Below are positions 35,106 to 42,904 of a stretch of DNA of 64,000 nt, piece after piece. A model generated the notes under the pieces. It was not told where the DNA came from and did no database searches. It saw only the letters and a program-made list of their open reading frames with translations. The translations under genes were made by a program, and so were the position numbers. The first letter of the stretch is position 1. Each line of letters opens with the position of its first letter. The stretch is from Acidimicrobiia bacterium (lineage in GTDB: Bacteria > Actinomycetota > Acidimicrobiia > IMCC26256 > JAOSJM01), in NCBI GenBank assembly GCA_027494165.1, contig JAOSJM010000005.1, positions 1,240,001-1,304,000 of the forward strand, given 5' to 3'.

Positions 35106-37196
35106 GTGGCACACCGCGTCGACCCACGGACGGGTGAGCGCCCGAAGAAGGACTGCGTGACGAACCGCGTCGGCCAGGTGGCGATCCCCGCCGCCATCGT
35201 CGGGATCGTGGTCATGATGGTCGTGCCGCTGCCGGCCGCCGTCCTCGACCTGCTGCTGGTGGTCAACATCACCGCCGCGATACTCACCCTCCTGTCGAGC
35301 ATGTACGTGAAGCGGGCCCTGGACCTGTCGGTCTTCCCCTCGTACCTGCTCATCGCCACCCTCTTCCGGCTGGCGCTGAACATCGCCTCGACCCGCCTGA
35401 TCCTGCTGGACGGCTACGCGGGCAAGGTCATCGAGAGCTTCGGCAACTTCGTCGTCGGTGGCTCGGTCGTCGTCGGGCTCGTGATCTTCCTGATCCTCAT
35501 CGTGATCCAGTTCATCGTGATCACGAACGGTTCCGGCCGGGTGGCCGAGGTGGCGGCCCGGTTCACGCTCGACGCCATGCCGGGCAAGCAGATGGCGATC
35601 GACGCCGACCTCAACGCCGGCATCATCACCGACCAGGAGGCACGGATCCGGCGCAAGGACATCGCCGACGAGTCCGACTTCTACGGGGCGATGGACGGGG
35701 CGTCGAAGTTCGTCAAGGGCGACGCCATCGCCGCCATCGTGATCGTGCTCATCAACCTGCTCGGCGGGTTCGCCATGGGGATCGTGGTGAACGGGATGTC
35801 CATCGCCGAGGCGGTCCAGAACTACAGCCTCCTCACCGTCGGCGACGGCCTCGTCTCGCAGATCCCCGCGCTCCTCGTCTCCATGTCCGCCGGCATCATC
35901 GTCACCCGGGCCGCCACCGAGGACGACCTCGGGTCCGACCTGCTGAGCCAGTTCACCCAGCATCGCCGCACCCTGCGCGTGGGCGGCGTGGCGGTGAGCC
36001 TCATGGCCCTGGTCCCTGGCCTGCCGAAGGTGCCCTTCCTCGTGATCGGGCTGGCCGTGCTCGCCGTCTCCACCCGGGTACCCGACGATCGACCGGAGCC
36101 CGAGGAGGTCCGGACCGACGAGCCGCCGGAACCGCTGCCCGACTCGCCCGAGGCGCTCACCGGCGAGATGCGGGTCGAGCCGCTGGAGCTCGAGCTCGCC
36201 TTCGACCTCGTCGACCTCGTCGACCCGGCCCGCGGCGGTGACCTGCTCGACCGGGTCCGGGCCCTGCGACGCAAGCTCGCCCGCGAGATGGGCGTCGTGA
36301 TCCCCCTCGTGCGCACCCGGGACAACCTCGACCTGCCCCCGAGCACGTACGCGATCCGGATCCACGGCGTCGAGTTCGGCCGGGGCGAGGCTCCGCCGGG
36401 GACGGTCCTCGTCCTCGGGGGCGAGGCGGCCGGCCTTCCCGGGACGCACACCCGGGAGCCGGTGTTCGGGTTGCCCGCCGTGTGGGTCCCGGTGGAGTTC
36501 AAGCACCAGGCCGAGGTGAACGGGGCCACGGTCGTGGACCGGGCGTCGGTGATCACCACCCACCTCTCCGAGATCGCCCGCCGGCAGGCCGGTCGCCTCC
36601 TCAGCCGTCAGGACGTGAAGCTCCTCCTCGACATGGTGAAGGCGACCGACCCGGTGGTCGTGGACGAGCTGACCTCGGCCGGCCTGAGCCTGGGCGAGGT
36701 CCAGCGGGTGCTCCAGAGCCTCCTCGAGGAGGGGGTGGCCATCCGCGACCTCGTCCGGATCTGTGAGGTGCTGTCCGAGCGGGCCCGGACGTCGAAGGAC
36801 CCGGGCTCGCTCGTGGAAGCGGTCCGGACGGTGCTGGGTCCCGCGATCTCCGCCGCCCACGCGCCCAACGGCTCGCTCCCCGTGATCACCCTGGAGCCGA
36901 TGACCGAGCAGCGGCTGTTCGAGTCGCTGCGCGCCGGTGACGACGGGGCCATGCTCGTGCTCGAGCCCACCATGGCCGAGGAGCTCGCGCTGGCGGCATC
37001 CCGCGAGGTCGAGCAGGCGGAGCAGCAGGGCCACCAGCCGGTGCTGGTCTGCTCGGCCCCGCTCCGGATCCCGCTGCGGAACCTGCTCCGGAACGTCGTC
37101 CCGCACCTGCCGGTGCTGGCCTACCCGGAGCTGGGCCCGCAGCTGCAGCTCGAGCCGTTGGGGGTGGTGAGCCTTGTCCAGGCTGCGTCGCTTTGA
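35106..37196 (+). CDS. flhA: Flagellar export protein FlhA
   Basis: 696 aa. An N-terminal membrane half with about eight helices includes the FHIPEP-family stretch SMYVKRALDLSVFPSYLLIATLFRLALNIASTRLIL and then RFTLDAMPGKQMAIDADLNAGIITDQEARIRRKDIADESDFYGAMDGASKFVKGDAIA. The C-terminal cytoplasmic ring (from about 350) docks chaperones, FliI and FliJ. Two starts are possible, GTG 35106 or GTG 35157 (VTNRVGQVAIPA); the former leaves a basic 17-residue leader. The next gene's start lies 23 nt inside the 3' end. Confidence 0.96.
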   Translation: MAHRVDPRTGERPKKDCVTNRVGQVAIPAAIVGIVVMMVVPLPAAVLDLLLVVNITAAILTLLSSMYVKRALDLSVFPSYLLIATLFRLALNIASTRLILLDGYAGKVIESFGNFVVGGSVVVGLVIFLILIVIQFIVITNGSGRVAEVAARFTLDAMPGKQMAIDADLNAGIITDQEARIRRKDIADESDFYGAMDGASKFVKGDAIAAIVIVLINLLGGFAMGIVVNGMSIAEAVQNYSLLTVGDGLVSQIPALLVSMSAGIIVTRAATEDDLGSDLLSQFTQHRRTLRVGGVAVSLMALVPGLPKVPFLVIGLAVLAVSTRVPDDRPEPEEVRTDEPPEPLPDSPEALTGEMRVEPLELELAFDLVDLVDPARGGDLLDRVRALRRKLAREMGVVIPLVRTRDNLDLPPSTYAIRIHGVEFGRGEAPPGTVLVLGGEAAGLPGTHTREPVFGLPAVWVPVEFKHQAEVNGATVVDRASVITTHLSEIARRQAGRLLSRQDVKLLLDMVKATDPVVVDELTSAGLSLGEVQRVLQSLLEEGVAIRDLVRICEVLSERARTSKDPGSLVEAVRTVLGPAISAAHAPNGSLPVITLEPMTEQRLFESLRAGDDGAMLVLEPTMAEELALAASREVEQAEQQGHQPVLVCSAPLRIPLRNLLRNVVPHLPVLAYPELGPQLQLEPLGVVSLVQAASL

Positions 37197-38385
37197 GGGA
37201 CCCGACCTCGAGGAGCTGCTCGCCCGCATCCGCGGCGAGCTGGGCCCCGACGTGCGGATCACCGGTGCCGACCGCGTGCGGCACGGCGGGATCGCGGGCT
37301 TCTTCGCGCGCGAGAGCTACGAGGTCGAGGTCGAGGCGCCCGACGACGACCGCGCGCCCGGGGACGACCCGGGACCCCGAGAGGAGCCCGGGCCGACCGC
37401 GGCCACGGACGAGCGCCATGTCGGCGGAGAGGACCGCGGCGACGTCGCACCCCGCACCATCCTCGAGCTCGTGGACCGGGTCGAGGCCGCCGAGCGGGCC
37501 CAGCCCGACCTGGTCGTCTCGACCGAGTCGGCCTCCTTCGCCAGCATCCTCGACCGCCTGACCCGCGACGCCGCCGGGCCGGGGACCGCGGCCCCCGAGG
37601 CCGCCCCGTCCCGCGCCCCGGCCGAGCAGTCGCCCCCGCCCGCCGGCACGCGTCCGCCGGAACGGCTCCACCACCGGCGCGACCCGGAGCACGTCCCGGC
37701 GACGGTCCCGTTCGGACCCCCGGCCCGGGTCCTGGAGGAGGACGCGCCGGCGCGGGAGGGCCTGCTCCGCCTCGGCCTGCCCCCCGGTCTCGTCCCGGCG
37801 ACGAGCCCGGGGCGCGACCTGCGTCTCGACCTCGCCGAGCGGCTGCGAGGGCTCCCCGAGGCGCCATCGCTCCCGGAGGCGCCGGGCTCGGTGGTGGCCG
37901 TCCTCGGCGACCTCTCCGGCGCCCTCCGGCTCGCCCGCGCGCTCACCGAGGAGATCGGCGGGGAGCCCGCGGACGTCGTGGTCGCGTCGGCCGCCGAGGA
38001 TCCCGACCTCCCACCGTGGCTGCGGGTCGCCGATCCGGCGACGGCGGCCGAGCGGCGGCGAGGCTGGTGGCGCCGGAGCCGCACGACGATCGTCGCCGTC
38101 GACGCGCCGGTCGGTACCACCGACGAGCGCTGGGCGAGGGAGGTGCTCGACGCGCTCGAGCCCGGCCTGGCGATCGGGGCCGTCGACGCCACCCGCAAGA
38201 CCGAGGACGTGGGGGCGTGGGCCCACGGCCTCGGCGGTCTCGACGCGCTGGCCGTCGAGAACCTCGAGGCGACCGTGTCCCCGGCCTCGATCCTGGCCCT
38301 GTCGATCCCGGTGGCCCGCCTCGACGGCCACCGGGCCTCACCGGCCCGATGGGCCAAGGTGCTCACCGAGCGCCTGGCCGCCTGA
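37174..38385 (+). CDS. FlhF-like protein lacking the GTPase P-loop
   Basis: 403 aa. The first 30 residues (SRLRRFEGPDLEELLARIRGELGPDVRI) match the N-terminus of FlhF, the SRP-type GTPase that places flagella, and position after flhA is the normal flhF locus. A charged, Pro-rich linker follows. The C-terminal domain (VVAVLGDLSGALRLARALTEEIG, TTIVAVDAPVG, AIGAVDATRKTEDVGAWAHGLGGLDALAVENLEA) has the layout of the G domain. However, the expected G-x(4)-GKT/S loop reads GDLSGALRL, so GTP binding is unlikely. The start is taken as TTG 37174, overlapping flhA. Confidence 0.7.
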   Translation: MSRLRRFEGPDLEELLARIRGELGPDVRITGADRVRHGGIAGFFARESYEVEVEAPDDDRAPGDDPGPREEPGPTAATDERHVGGEDRGDVAPRTILELVDRVEAAERAQPDLVVSTESASFASILDRLTRDAAGPGTAAPEAAPSRAPAEQSPPPAGTRPPERLHHRRDPEHVPATVPFGPPARVLEEDAPAREGLLRLGLPPGLVPATSPGRDLRLDLAERLRGLPEAPSLPEAPGSVVAVLGDLSGALRLARALTEEIGGEPADVVVASAAEDPDLPPWLRVADPATAAERRRGWWRRSRTTIVAVDAPVGTTDERWAREVLDALEPGLAIGAVDATRKTEDVGAWAHGLGGLDALAVENLEATVSPASILALSIPVARLDGHRASPARWAKVLTERLAA

Positions 38386-38399
38386 GGAGGAGGGAAGAC

Positions 38400-38747
38400 G
38401 TGAGCCCCGAGACCCGGTTCGGCGCGACGCTGGTCGTCTCGCTCGCCCTCTGGTTCACGTCGCTGCGGGCGATCCTCGACGGCGAGCTCGACTTCGCGAC
38501 CGGATGCCTCCGGTACGCCGTGGCCCTCGGGGTCGCGTGGCTCGCCGTCGCCGGGATCGACCGGCTCGTCTCCGGGTACGTCGCGTCGGCGGTCGACACG
38601 ACCGGGACCCGGCCGCCGGCCGAGGTCGACGCCGAGACGCCGCGCCGGCGAGCCGCCGACCGCGCTCCGGCGATGGCCCACGCCCGGACGGACGGCGGCG
38701 GGGAGGAGGACGGGGGCGAGGGCGAGGACCCGCCCGAGGCCGCCTGA
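38400..38747 (+). CDS. Small membrane protein at the end of the flagellar operon
   Basis: 115 aa, not recognised. Two hydrophobic segments (about residues 7-22, FGATLVVSLALWFTSL, and 34-52, YAVALGVAWLAVAGIDRLV) are followed by an acidic, Arg/Glu/Gly-rich cytoplasmic tail. GTG 38400 has a strong SD (GAGGAGGGAAG) and lies 14 nt after the flhF-like gene. The last codons run into a 21-bp repeat (38736-38798), so the true end may vary. Confidence 0.7.
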   Translation: MSPETRFGATLVVSLALWFTSLRAILDGELDFATGCLRYAVALGVAWLAVAGIDRLVSGYVASAVDTTGTRPPAEVDAETPRRRAADRAPAMAHARTDGGGEEDGGEGEDPPEAA

Positions 38748-38798
38748 GCCGGACCCGAGGCCGCCTGAGCCGGGCCCGAGGCCGCCTGAGCCGGACCC
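38736..38798. repeat. 21-bp tandem repeat, three copies
   Basis: Units at 38736-38756, 38757-38777 and 38778-38798 start GAGGCCGCCTGAGCCGG. The first copy codes for the final EAA and stop of the preceding gene; each unit repeats that same tail and stop in frame. Only one base differs between copies. Confidence 0.9.
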
Positions 38799-39087
38799 GG
38801 ACCCCCCGATCCTCACCCGTGTGGTCCTCGGCGGCGTGCTCCTCGCCGGGTTGGCGCGGAAACGGGGCCCACGACCCCGAAAGCGCACCGACCCGGCCTG
38901 AGAGCGGCACCAGATGCACCTGGTTGGTTCTGGCCGGGTTGGCGCGGAAGCGGGGCCCACGACCCCGAAAGCGCACCGACCCGGCCTGAGAGCGGCACCA
39001 GATGCACCTGGTTGGGACTGGCCGGGTTGGCGCGGAAACGGGGCCCACGACCCCGAAAGCGCACCGACCCGGCGGGAGGTCGGGGTC
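38748..39087. other. Convergent junction flagellar operon / chemotaxis operon
   Basis: No gene. The 340 bp are almost entirely the 21-bp and 88-bp tandem repeats described separately. Open frames here are repeat translations only. Confidence 0.85.
38845..39075. repeat. 88-bp structured tandem repeat, about 2.6 copies
   Basis: Units start GCCGGGTTGGCGCGG near 38845, 38933 and 39021 (period 88). Each can fold as a nested hairpin: GCCGGGT with ACCCGGC outside, GCGC with GCGC, and CGGGG with CCCCG inside. Copies are nearly identical. The array lies between converging genes (38747 plus, 39088 minus). It is unrelated in sequence to the 62-bp arrays. Confidence 0.88.
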
Positions 39088-39576
39088 TCAGCCGACCATG
39101 AGGACGAGCTTGCCGTCGCCGTAGCCCTCGACCGTGACGTCGAAGCAGCGGCGGGCCGACGGCTTCTCGGAGAGCGCCTTCACGTCGGCGGGCAGCTCGG
39201 TCGGCAGCACGTACGTGCTGCGCCAGCGAAGGTGGGGGGTGTCGGCGCTGTTGAAGAGGCGCGTCATGATGTTCGCGACCTCACCGTAGTTCTCGAGGAG
39301 CATCTCCTCCTCGAAGCGGTTCTTGCGGACCGACTCGTTCACCACGGCGGCCGGGACCATCGTGAGCGCCCCGCCGACGGCCGCCGCCAGCGGGAGGTCC
39401 ACCAGGCACACGACCCCGACCGCGTCGTCGTCGGTGACGTAGTCGGCGACCACGGCGACGGTGTCGTCCTCGAGCTCGGGAGGCTCGCCCTTCGAGACCG
39501 CGACACCGCGACCGACCAGGTCCATGAGGAGGTCCCGGACGGCCTCCTGGATCGGCATCGGGTACTTGGTGGGCAT
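39088..39576 (-). CDS. CheX-like chemotaxis phosphatase paralogue
   Basis: 162 aa. The stretch FEEEMLLENYGEVANIMTRLFN fits the E-x2-N phosphatase helix of the CheC/CheX/FliY family (E and N of GEVAN). The surrounding beta pattern (DDTVAVVADYVTDDDAVGVVCLVDLPLAAAVGGALTMVP) also suits that fold. It is the last gene of a minus-strand unit with cheY and cheX, so a role in CheY-P dephosphorylation is likely. Similarity is remote; it may have lost catalysis. The start ATG is followed by PTKYPMPIQEAVRD. Confidence 0.6.
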   Translation of the reverse strand: MPTKYPMPIQEAVRDLLMDLVGRGVAVSKGEPPELEDDTVAVVADYVTDDDAVGVVCLVDLPLAAAVGGALTMVPAAVVNESVRKNRFEEEMLLENYGEVANIMTRLFNSADTPHLRWRSTYVLPTELPADVKALSEKPSARRCFDVTVEGYGDGKLVLMVG

Positions 39577-39597
39577 CTCGGCGAGCGTACCGTCCGG

Positions 39598-39957
39598 TCA
39601 GACGACCGACGCGAGCAGTTCCTGGAACGAATCGGGCGTGAACGGCTTGGCGAGGAGGAACAGCGCGCCCTCGGCGATGGCCTGCTCACGCATCTGGGGC
39701 TGGCTCTCGGAGGTCACGAACCCGAAGGGGACCTGGGAGCCCTCGGCCCGCAGCGCCTTGAGGAGCTCGATCCCGTTCATCTCGGGCATGTTCCAGTCAC
39801 ACAGCACGAGATCGGGCTCGCCCTGCGTGTGGATGACCTCGAGCGCCTGGGCCCCGTTCTCCGCCTCGACGAACTCGGTGTCGGGGAAGGCCTGGCCGAC
39901 GTTGCGCTTGACGATCATGCGCATCGCCTTGCTGTCGTCCACGACGAGGATCTTCAT
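39598..39957 (-). CDS. cheY: Chemotaxis response regulator CheY
   Basis: 119-aa receiver domain. MKILVVDDSKAMRMIVKRNV has the acidic pair; the phospho-acceptor Asp is in LVLCDWNMPEMNGIELLKAL (about residue 54). The switch Thr is in VPFGFVTSESQ, and the Lys in FLLAKPFTPDSF. No output domain, so it should bind FliM directly. It lies between the two CheX-type genes. A second CheY is at 42511-42894. Confidence 0.93.
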   Translation of the reverse strand: MKILVVDDSKAMRMIVKRNVGQAFPDTEFVEAENGAQALEVIHTQGEPDLVLCDWNMPEMNGIELLKALRAEGSQVPFGFVTSESQPQMREQAIAEGALFLLAKPFTPDSFQELLASVV

Positions 39958-39984
39958 GGTCGCTCCTTCTACGTCGGCGCGTGC

Positions 39985-40445
39985 TCAGGTTCTGTCCTGG
40001 CGGACCAGCAGCTGGACCTGGAACGGCTTCCCGGCGCAGTCGAACACCAACGCCGTCTGCACGCCGCTCCCGGGCACGCACACCCGGAAGTCCTTCCCCT
40101 CGGCCACGGTCGGCAACGAGAGCTTGCAATCCGCGTCGAGCATGCCCTTGACGTTGCCGCCGATCATGTTGGCGAGCTCGCCGAGCGCGTCGAGGACCTC
40201 GTCGTCCCCGAGCTCGTCGGGCTCCATGCCGAACATGGCAGCCGCCGCGTCGCGGGCAAGCGGCTCGGGGAGGTCGAGCATCACCGCGCCCTCCCAGGCA
40301 CCGGTGATCTGCACGCACCCGCTGAGGTAGCGGCTGGCGCCGTTCCCCCGTAGGGCTCGGCCGCGGGGTTCAGGTCGAGCCCCAGCATGGCGCCCCACAC
40401 GCTCTGGACCACCTCGGTCAGGTCGGCATCGGTCAGCTGCTGCAT
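39985..40445 (-). CDS. cheX: Chemotaxis phosphatase CheX, one frameshift
   Basis: 153 aa after correction. It dephosphorylates CheY-P. The family helix appears as DEVLDALGELANMIGGNVKGML, with E and N of the E-x2-N motif in GELANMIGGN. Start MQQLTDADLTEVVQSVWGAML. The frame breaks at C5 run 40345-40349 (G5 on the coding strand). One more base gives AAEPYGGNGASRYLSGCVQITG. A sigma-28-type promoter lies 59 nt upstream. Confidence 0.88.
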
Positions 40446-40503
40446 CGCTTCGCTCCTTGGCTCGGCGCGCCCTGCCCCCAGCAGCTCGCGCTCTCCCGGC
40501 CGC

Positions 40504-40531
40504 TGATCGGCAGGCCCATACGCCTCTTGAG
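40504..40531 (-). promoter_or_regulatory. Sigma-28-type promoter of cheX-cheY-cheX-like
   Basis: Minus strand: CTCAA (40531-40527), 15 nt, GCCGATCA (40511-40504). It sits in the gap between cheR (ends 40558) and cheX (starts 40445). Confidence 0.72.
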
Positions 40532-40557
40532 GCATCGACGCCCGGGCGCGGGCCCGC

Positions 40558-41391
40558 TCACGACCCGAACCCCCGCGGCCGGTAGCAGCCGGCCCGGTCG
40601 ATCGGGACGCGCTCGAACCCGTCGTGGATGTTCATGGTCGTCTCGGCCGCCCCGAGGAACAGGTACCCGTCGGGGCGGAGGACCTGGCGGATCTTCTCGA
40701 GGATCGCCCGCTTGGTCTCGACGTCGAAGTAGATCAGGACGTTGCGGAGGAACACGAGATCACAGCGGGGCAGCGACGGCCAGGGCTCGATGAGGTTGAG
40801 CGGCCGGTAGTCGACCATCCCACGCAGCTCGTCCTTCACCTGCCAACCCGTGCCCCGGCGCTCGAAGTACTTCACGAGCAGGTGCGCGGGCAGGCCCCGG
40901 TTGGCCTCGATCTGCGCGTAGCGACCGGCTCGCGCCTTCTCGAGCATCTCGGTCGACAGGTCGGTGGCGAGGAACCGGATCGACCATCCACCCAGCTCGG
41001 GGAAGTGCTCCTTGATGGTCATGGCGATCGAGTAGGGCTCCTGCCCGCTCGACGCCGCCCCGCACCAGATCGTGAGCGCGCGCTCGCCGGACCGCTTCTT
41101 CAACAGGTCGGGGAGCACCGCGCTCCTCAGCGCCTCGAACGGGTGGACGTCGCGGAAGAAGGACGTCTCGTTGGTCGTCATCGCCTCGACGACCTGGGTG
41201 GCGAGCCGGCCGGCCCCCGAGCCGTTGCGCAGCTCGGAAACGAGGTCGGCGATCGACTCCAGCCCCTCGCTGCGCGCCAGTGGCACGAGCCGCGACTCGA
41301 CGAGGTACTCCTTCCCGGGGTCGAGGACGATCGCGGACCGGTTCCGGACCAGCTCCCGGATGTAGTCGAACTCGGCGGTGGTGATCGGCAT
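40558..41391 (-). CDS. cheR: Chemotaxis protein methyltransferase CheR
   Basis: 277 aa. It methylates receptor glutamates using S-adenosylmethionine. The N-terminal helical domain (ITTAEFDYIRELVRNRSAIVLDPGKEYLVESRL) is followed by NETSFFRDVHPFEALR. The SAM-binding region is TIWCGAASSGQEPYSIAM, then FLATDLSTEMLEKARAGRY. VFLRNVLIYFDVETKRAILEKI and PDGYLFLGAAET complete the family signature. ATG 41391; 10 nt after cheB. Confidence 0.95.
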   Translation of the reverse strand: MPITTAEFDYIRELVRNRSAIVLDPGKEYLVESRLVPLARSEGLESIADLVSELRNGSGAGRLATQVVEAMTTNETSFFRDVHPFEALRSAVLPDLLKKRSGERALTIWCGAASSGQEPYSIAMTIKEHFPELGGWSIRFLATDLSTEMLEKARAGRYAQIEANRGLPAHLLVKYFERRGTGWQVKDELRGMVDYRPLNLIEPWPSLPRCDLVFLRNVLIYFDVETKRAILEKIRQVLRPDGYLFLGAAETTMNIHDGFERVPIDRAGCYRPRGFGS

Positions 41392-41401
41392 CGCCGGCCC
41401 C

Positions 41402-42499
41402 CTACCGGACCCCACCGGCCGACGGCAGCCGGCTCGACGACTGGACGCGCCGGACGATCTCGCTCGCCACGACGTCGAGGGGCACGAGATCCTCGGCGAG
41501 GCCGGCCCGGGCGACGAACCCGGGCATGCCCCAGACGACGCTCGTCCGCTCGTCCTGGGCCACGACCCGGCCGCCGGCCTCGACGAGGACCTCGGCGCCC
41601 CGCAGGCCGTCCTGGCCCATGCCCGTGAGCACGACGGCGAGGGCGGAGCTGCCGTAGACCTCGGCGACCGAGCGGAACAGCACGTCCACCGCCGGCCGGC
41701 ACGAGTTCTCCGGTGGGCCCTGGTCGAGCTGGGCGTGGACTCCGTCGCCCCGCTGCACGACCCGGAGGTGGAAGTCACCGGGAGCGATCAGCACCCGGCC
41801 CGCCGTCACCCGGTCGGCCTCGTGCGCCTCGCGGACCTCCAGGGCGGACGTGGCGTCGAGACGCTCCGCCAGGAGGCCGGTGAAGATCGGCGGCATGTGC
41901 TGGACGATCACGATCGGGACGGGGAGATCCCCGGGAAGGCGCGGGATGATCTCGCCGAGGGCCTTCGGTCCGCCCGTCGACACCCCGATCGCCACGATGT
42001 CGACCCGGGTCGGGCCGGGCGGGCGCGGACGGCGGACCGGCGCCGGGGCCGAGGGTGCGGCCGCCGGGGCGGTGGCGGCCACGACGTTCGGGGCACCGCC
42101 GAGGACCTTGACCTTGGGGAGCAGCTCCTCCCTGATGCGGTCGATCGAGGCCTGGACGCTCCCCATGTTGGCCGGCTTCGCCACGTAGTCGGTCGCCCCC
42201 AGAGCGAGGGCGTCGAGGGTGGCGGTCCCCCCACGGGTGGTGAGGGTGCTGAACATGATGATGGGGAGCCGGGCGTGGGTCTTGCGCATCTCGGCCAGGG
42301 CCTCGAGGCCGTTCATCTCCGGCATCTCGACGTCCATCACCACGACGTCGGGCTGGATCTGGGTGATCTTCTGGACCGCGATGCGGCCGTTGCTGGCCGT
42401 CCCCACGACCTCGACAGACGGGTCGCCGGAGAGGATCTCGGTGAGCATCCGGCGGATGACCACCGAGTCGTCGACGACGAGGACTCGGACCTTGCCCAT
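41402..42499 (-). CDS. cheB: Protein-glutamate methylesterase CheB
   Basis: 365 aa. A receiver domain (MGKVRVLVVDDSVVIRRMLTEIL, Asp in VVVMDVEMPEMNGLEAL) is joined by a Pro/Ala linker to the esterase. There the Ser of IGVSTGGPKAL, the His of VQHMPPIFTGLLAERL and the Asp in VVLTGMGQDGLRGAEV form the catalytic triad. It removes methyl groups placed by CheR and provides adaptation under CheA control. Co-directional with cheY upstream (11 nt) and cheR downstream. Confidence 0.96.
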   Translation of the reverse strand: MGKVRVLVVDDSVVIRRMLTEILSGDPSVEVVGTASNGRIAVQKITQIQPDVVVMDVEMPEMNGLEALAEMRKTHARLPIIMFSTLTTRGGTATLDALALGATDYVAKPANMGSVQASIDRIREELLPKVKVLGGAPNVVAATAPAAAPSAPAPVRRPRPPGPTRVDIVAIGVSTGGPKALGEIIPRLPGDLPVPIVIVQHMPPIFTGLLAERLDATSALEVREAHEADRVTAGRVLIAPGDFHLRVVQRGDGVHAQLDQGPPENSCRPAVDVLFRSVAEVYGSSALAVVLTGMGQDGLRGAEVLVEAGGRVVAQDERTSVVWGMPGFVARAGLAEDLVPLDVVASEIVRRVQSSSRLPSAGGVR

Positions 42500-42510
42500 C
42501 GCCGCCGCCC

Positions 42511-42894
42511 TCAGGCCCTTGGCGCGGTCAGCAGCTCGAGCTTGTCGAGGAGCACGTCCTTGGTGAACGGCTTCATGAGGTACTCGTCCGCCCCCGCCTC
42601 GAGCGCAGCGCTGATGCGCGCCACCTCGGTCTCGGTGGTGACCATCATCAGCCGCACCCCGGCGTACGCCGGGTCCGCCCGGACGTGCTGCACGAGGTCG
42701 AAGCCGTCCATCCCCGGCATGTTCCAGTCGACGAGCACGACGTTCGGGAGCCCGATGCCCTGGAGCATCTCCAGGACCTCGAGGGCCTCGGAGCCGTCCC
42801 CGGCCTCGTGGACCTCGTCGTAGCCGCACTCGGACACCATCTTCTTGAGGATGGTGCGCATGGCCTTCGAGTCGTCGACCACCAACGCTCGCAT
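42511..42894 (-). CDS. cheY: Chemotaxis response regulator CheY (second copy)
   Basis: 127-aa stand-alone receiver. MRALVVDDSKAMRTILKKMVSECGY, Asp in NVVLVDWNMPGMDGFDLV, Thr in LMMVTTETEV and Lys in YLMKPFTKDVL. SD GGAGGAGG precedes ATG 42894. Just upstream is the 1022-bp segment shared with the other receptor locus (ends 42905). No promoter is seen, so it probably relies on read-through from the receptor gene. Confidence 0.93.
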   Translation of the reverse strand: MRALVVDDSKAMRTILKKMVSECGYDEVHEAGDGSEALEVLEMLQGIGLPNVVLVDWNMPGMDGFDLVQHVRADPAYAGVRLMMVTTETEVARISAALEAGADEYLMKPFTKDVLLDKLELLTAPRA

Positions 42895-42904
42895 CCTGCC
42901 TCCT

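Noticed and set aside
38845-39075. Small Trp/Cys-containing ORFs within the 88-bp repeats
   Set aside because: They are repeat translations on either strand without ribosome binding sites.
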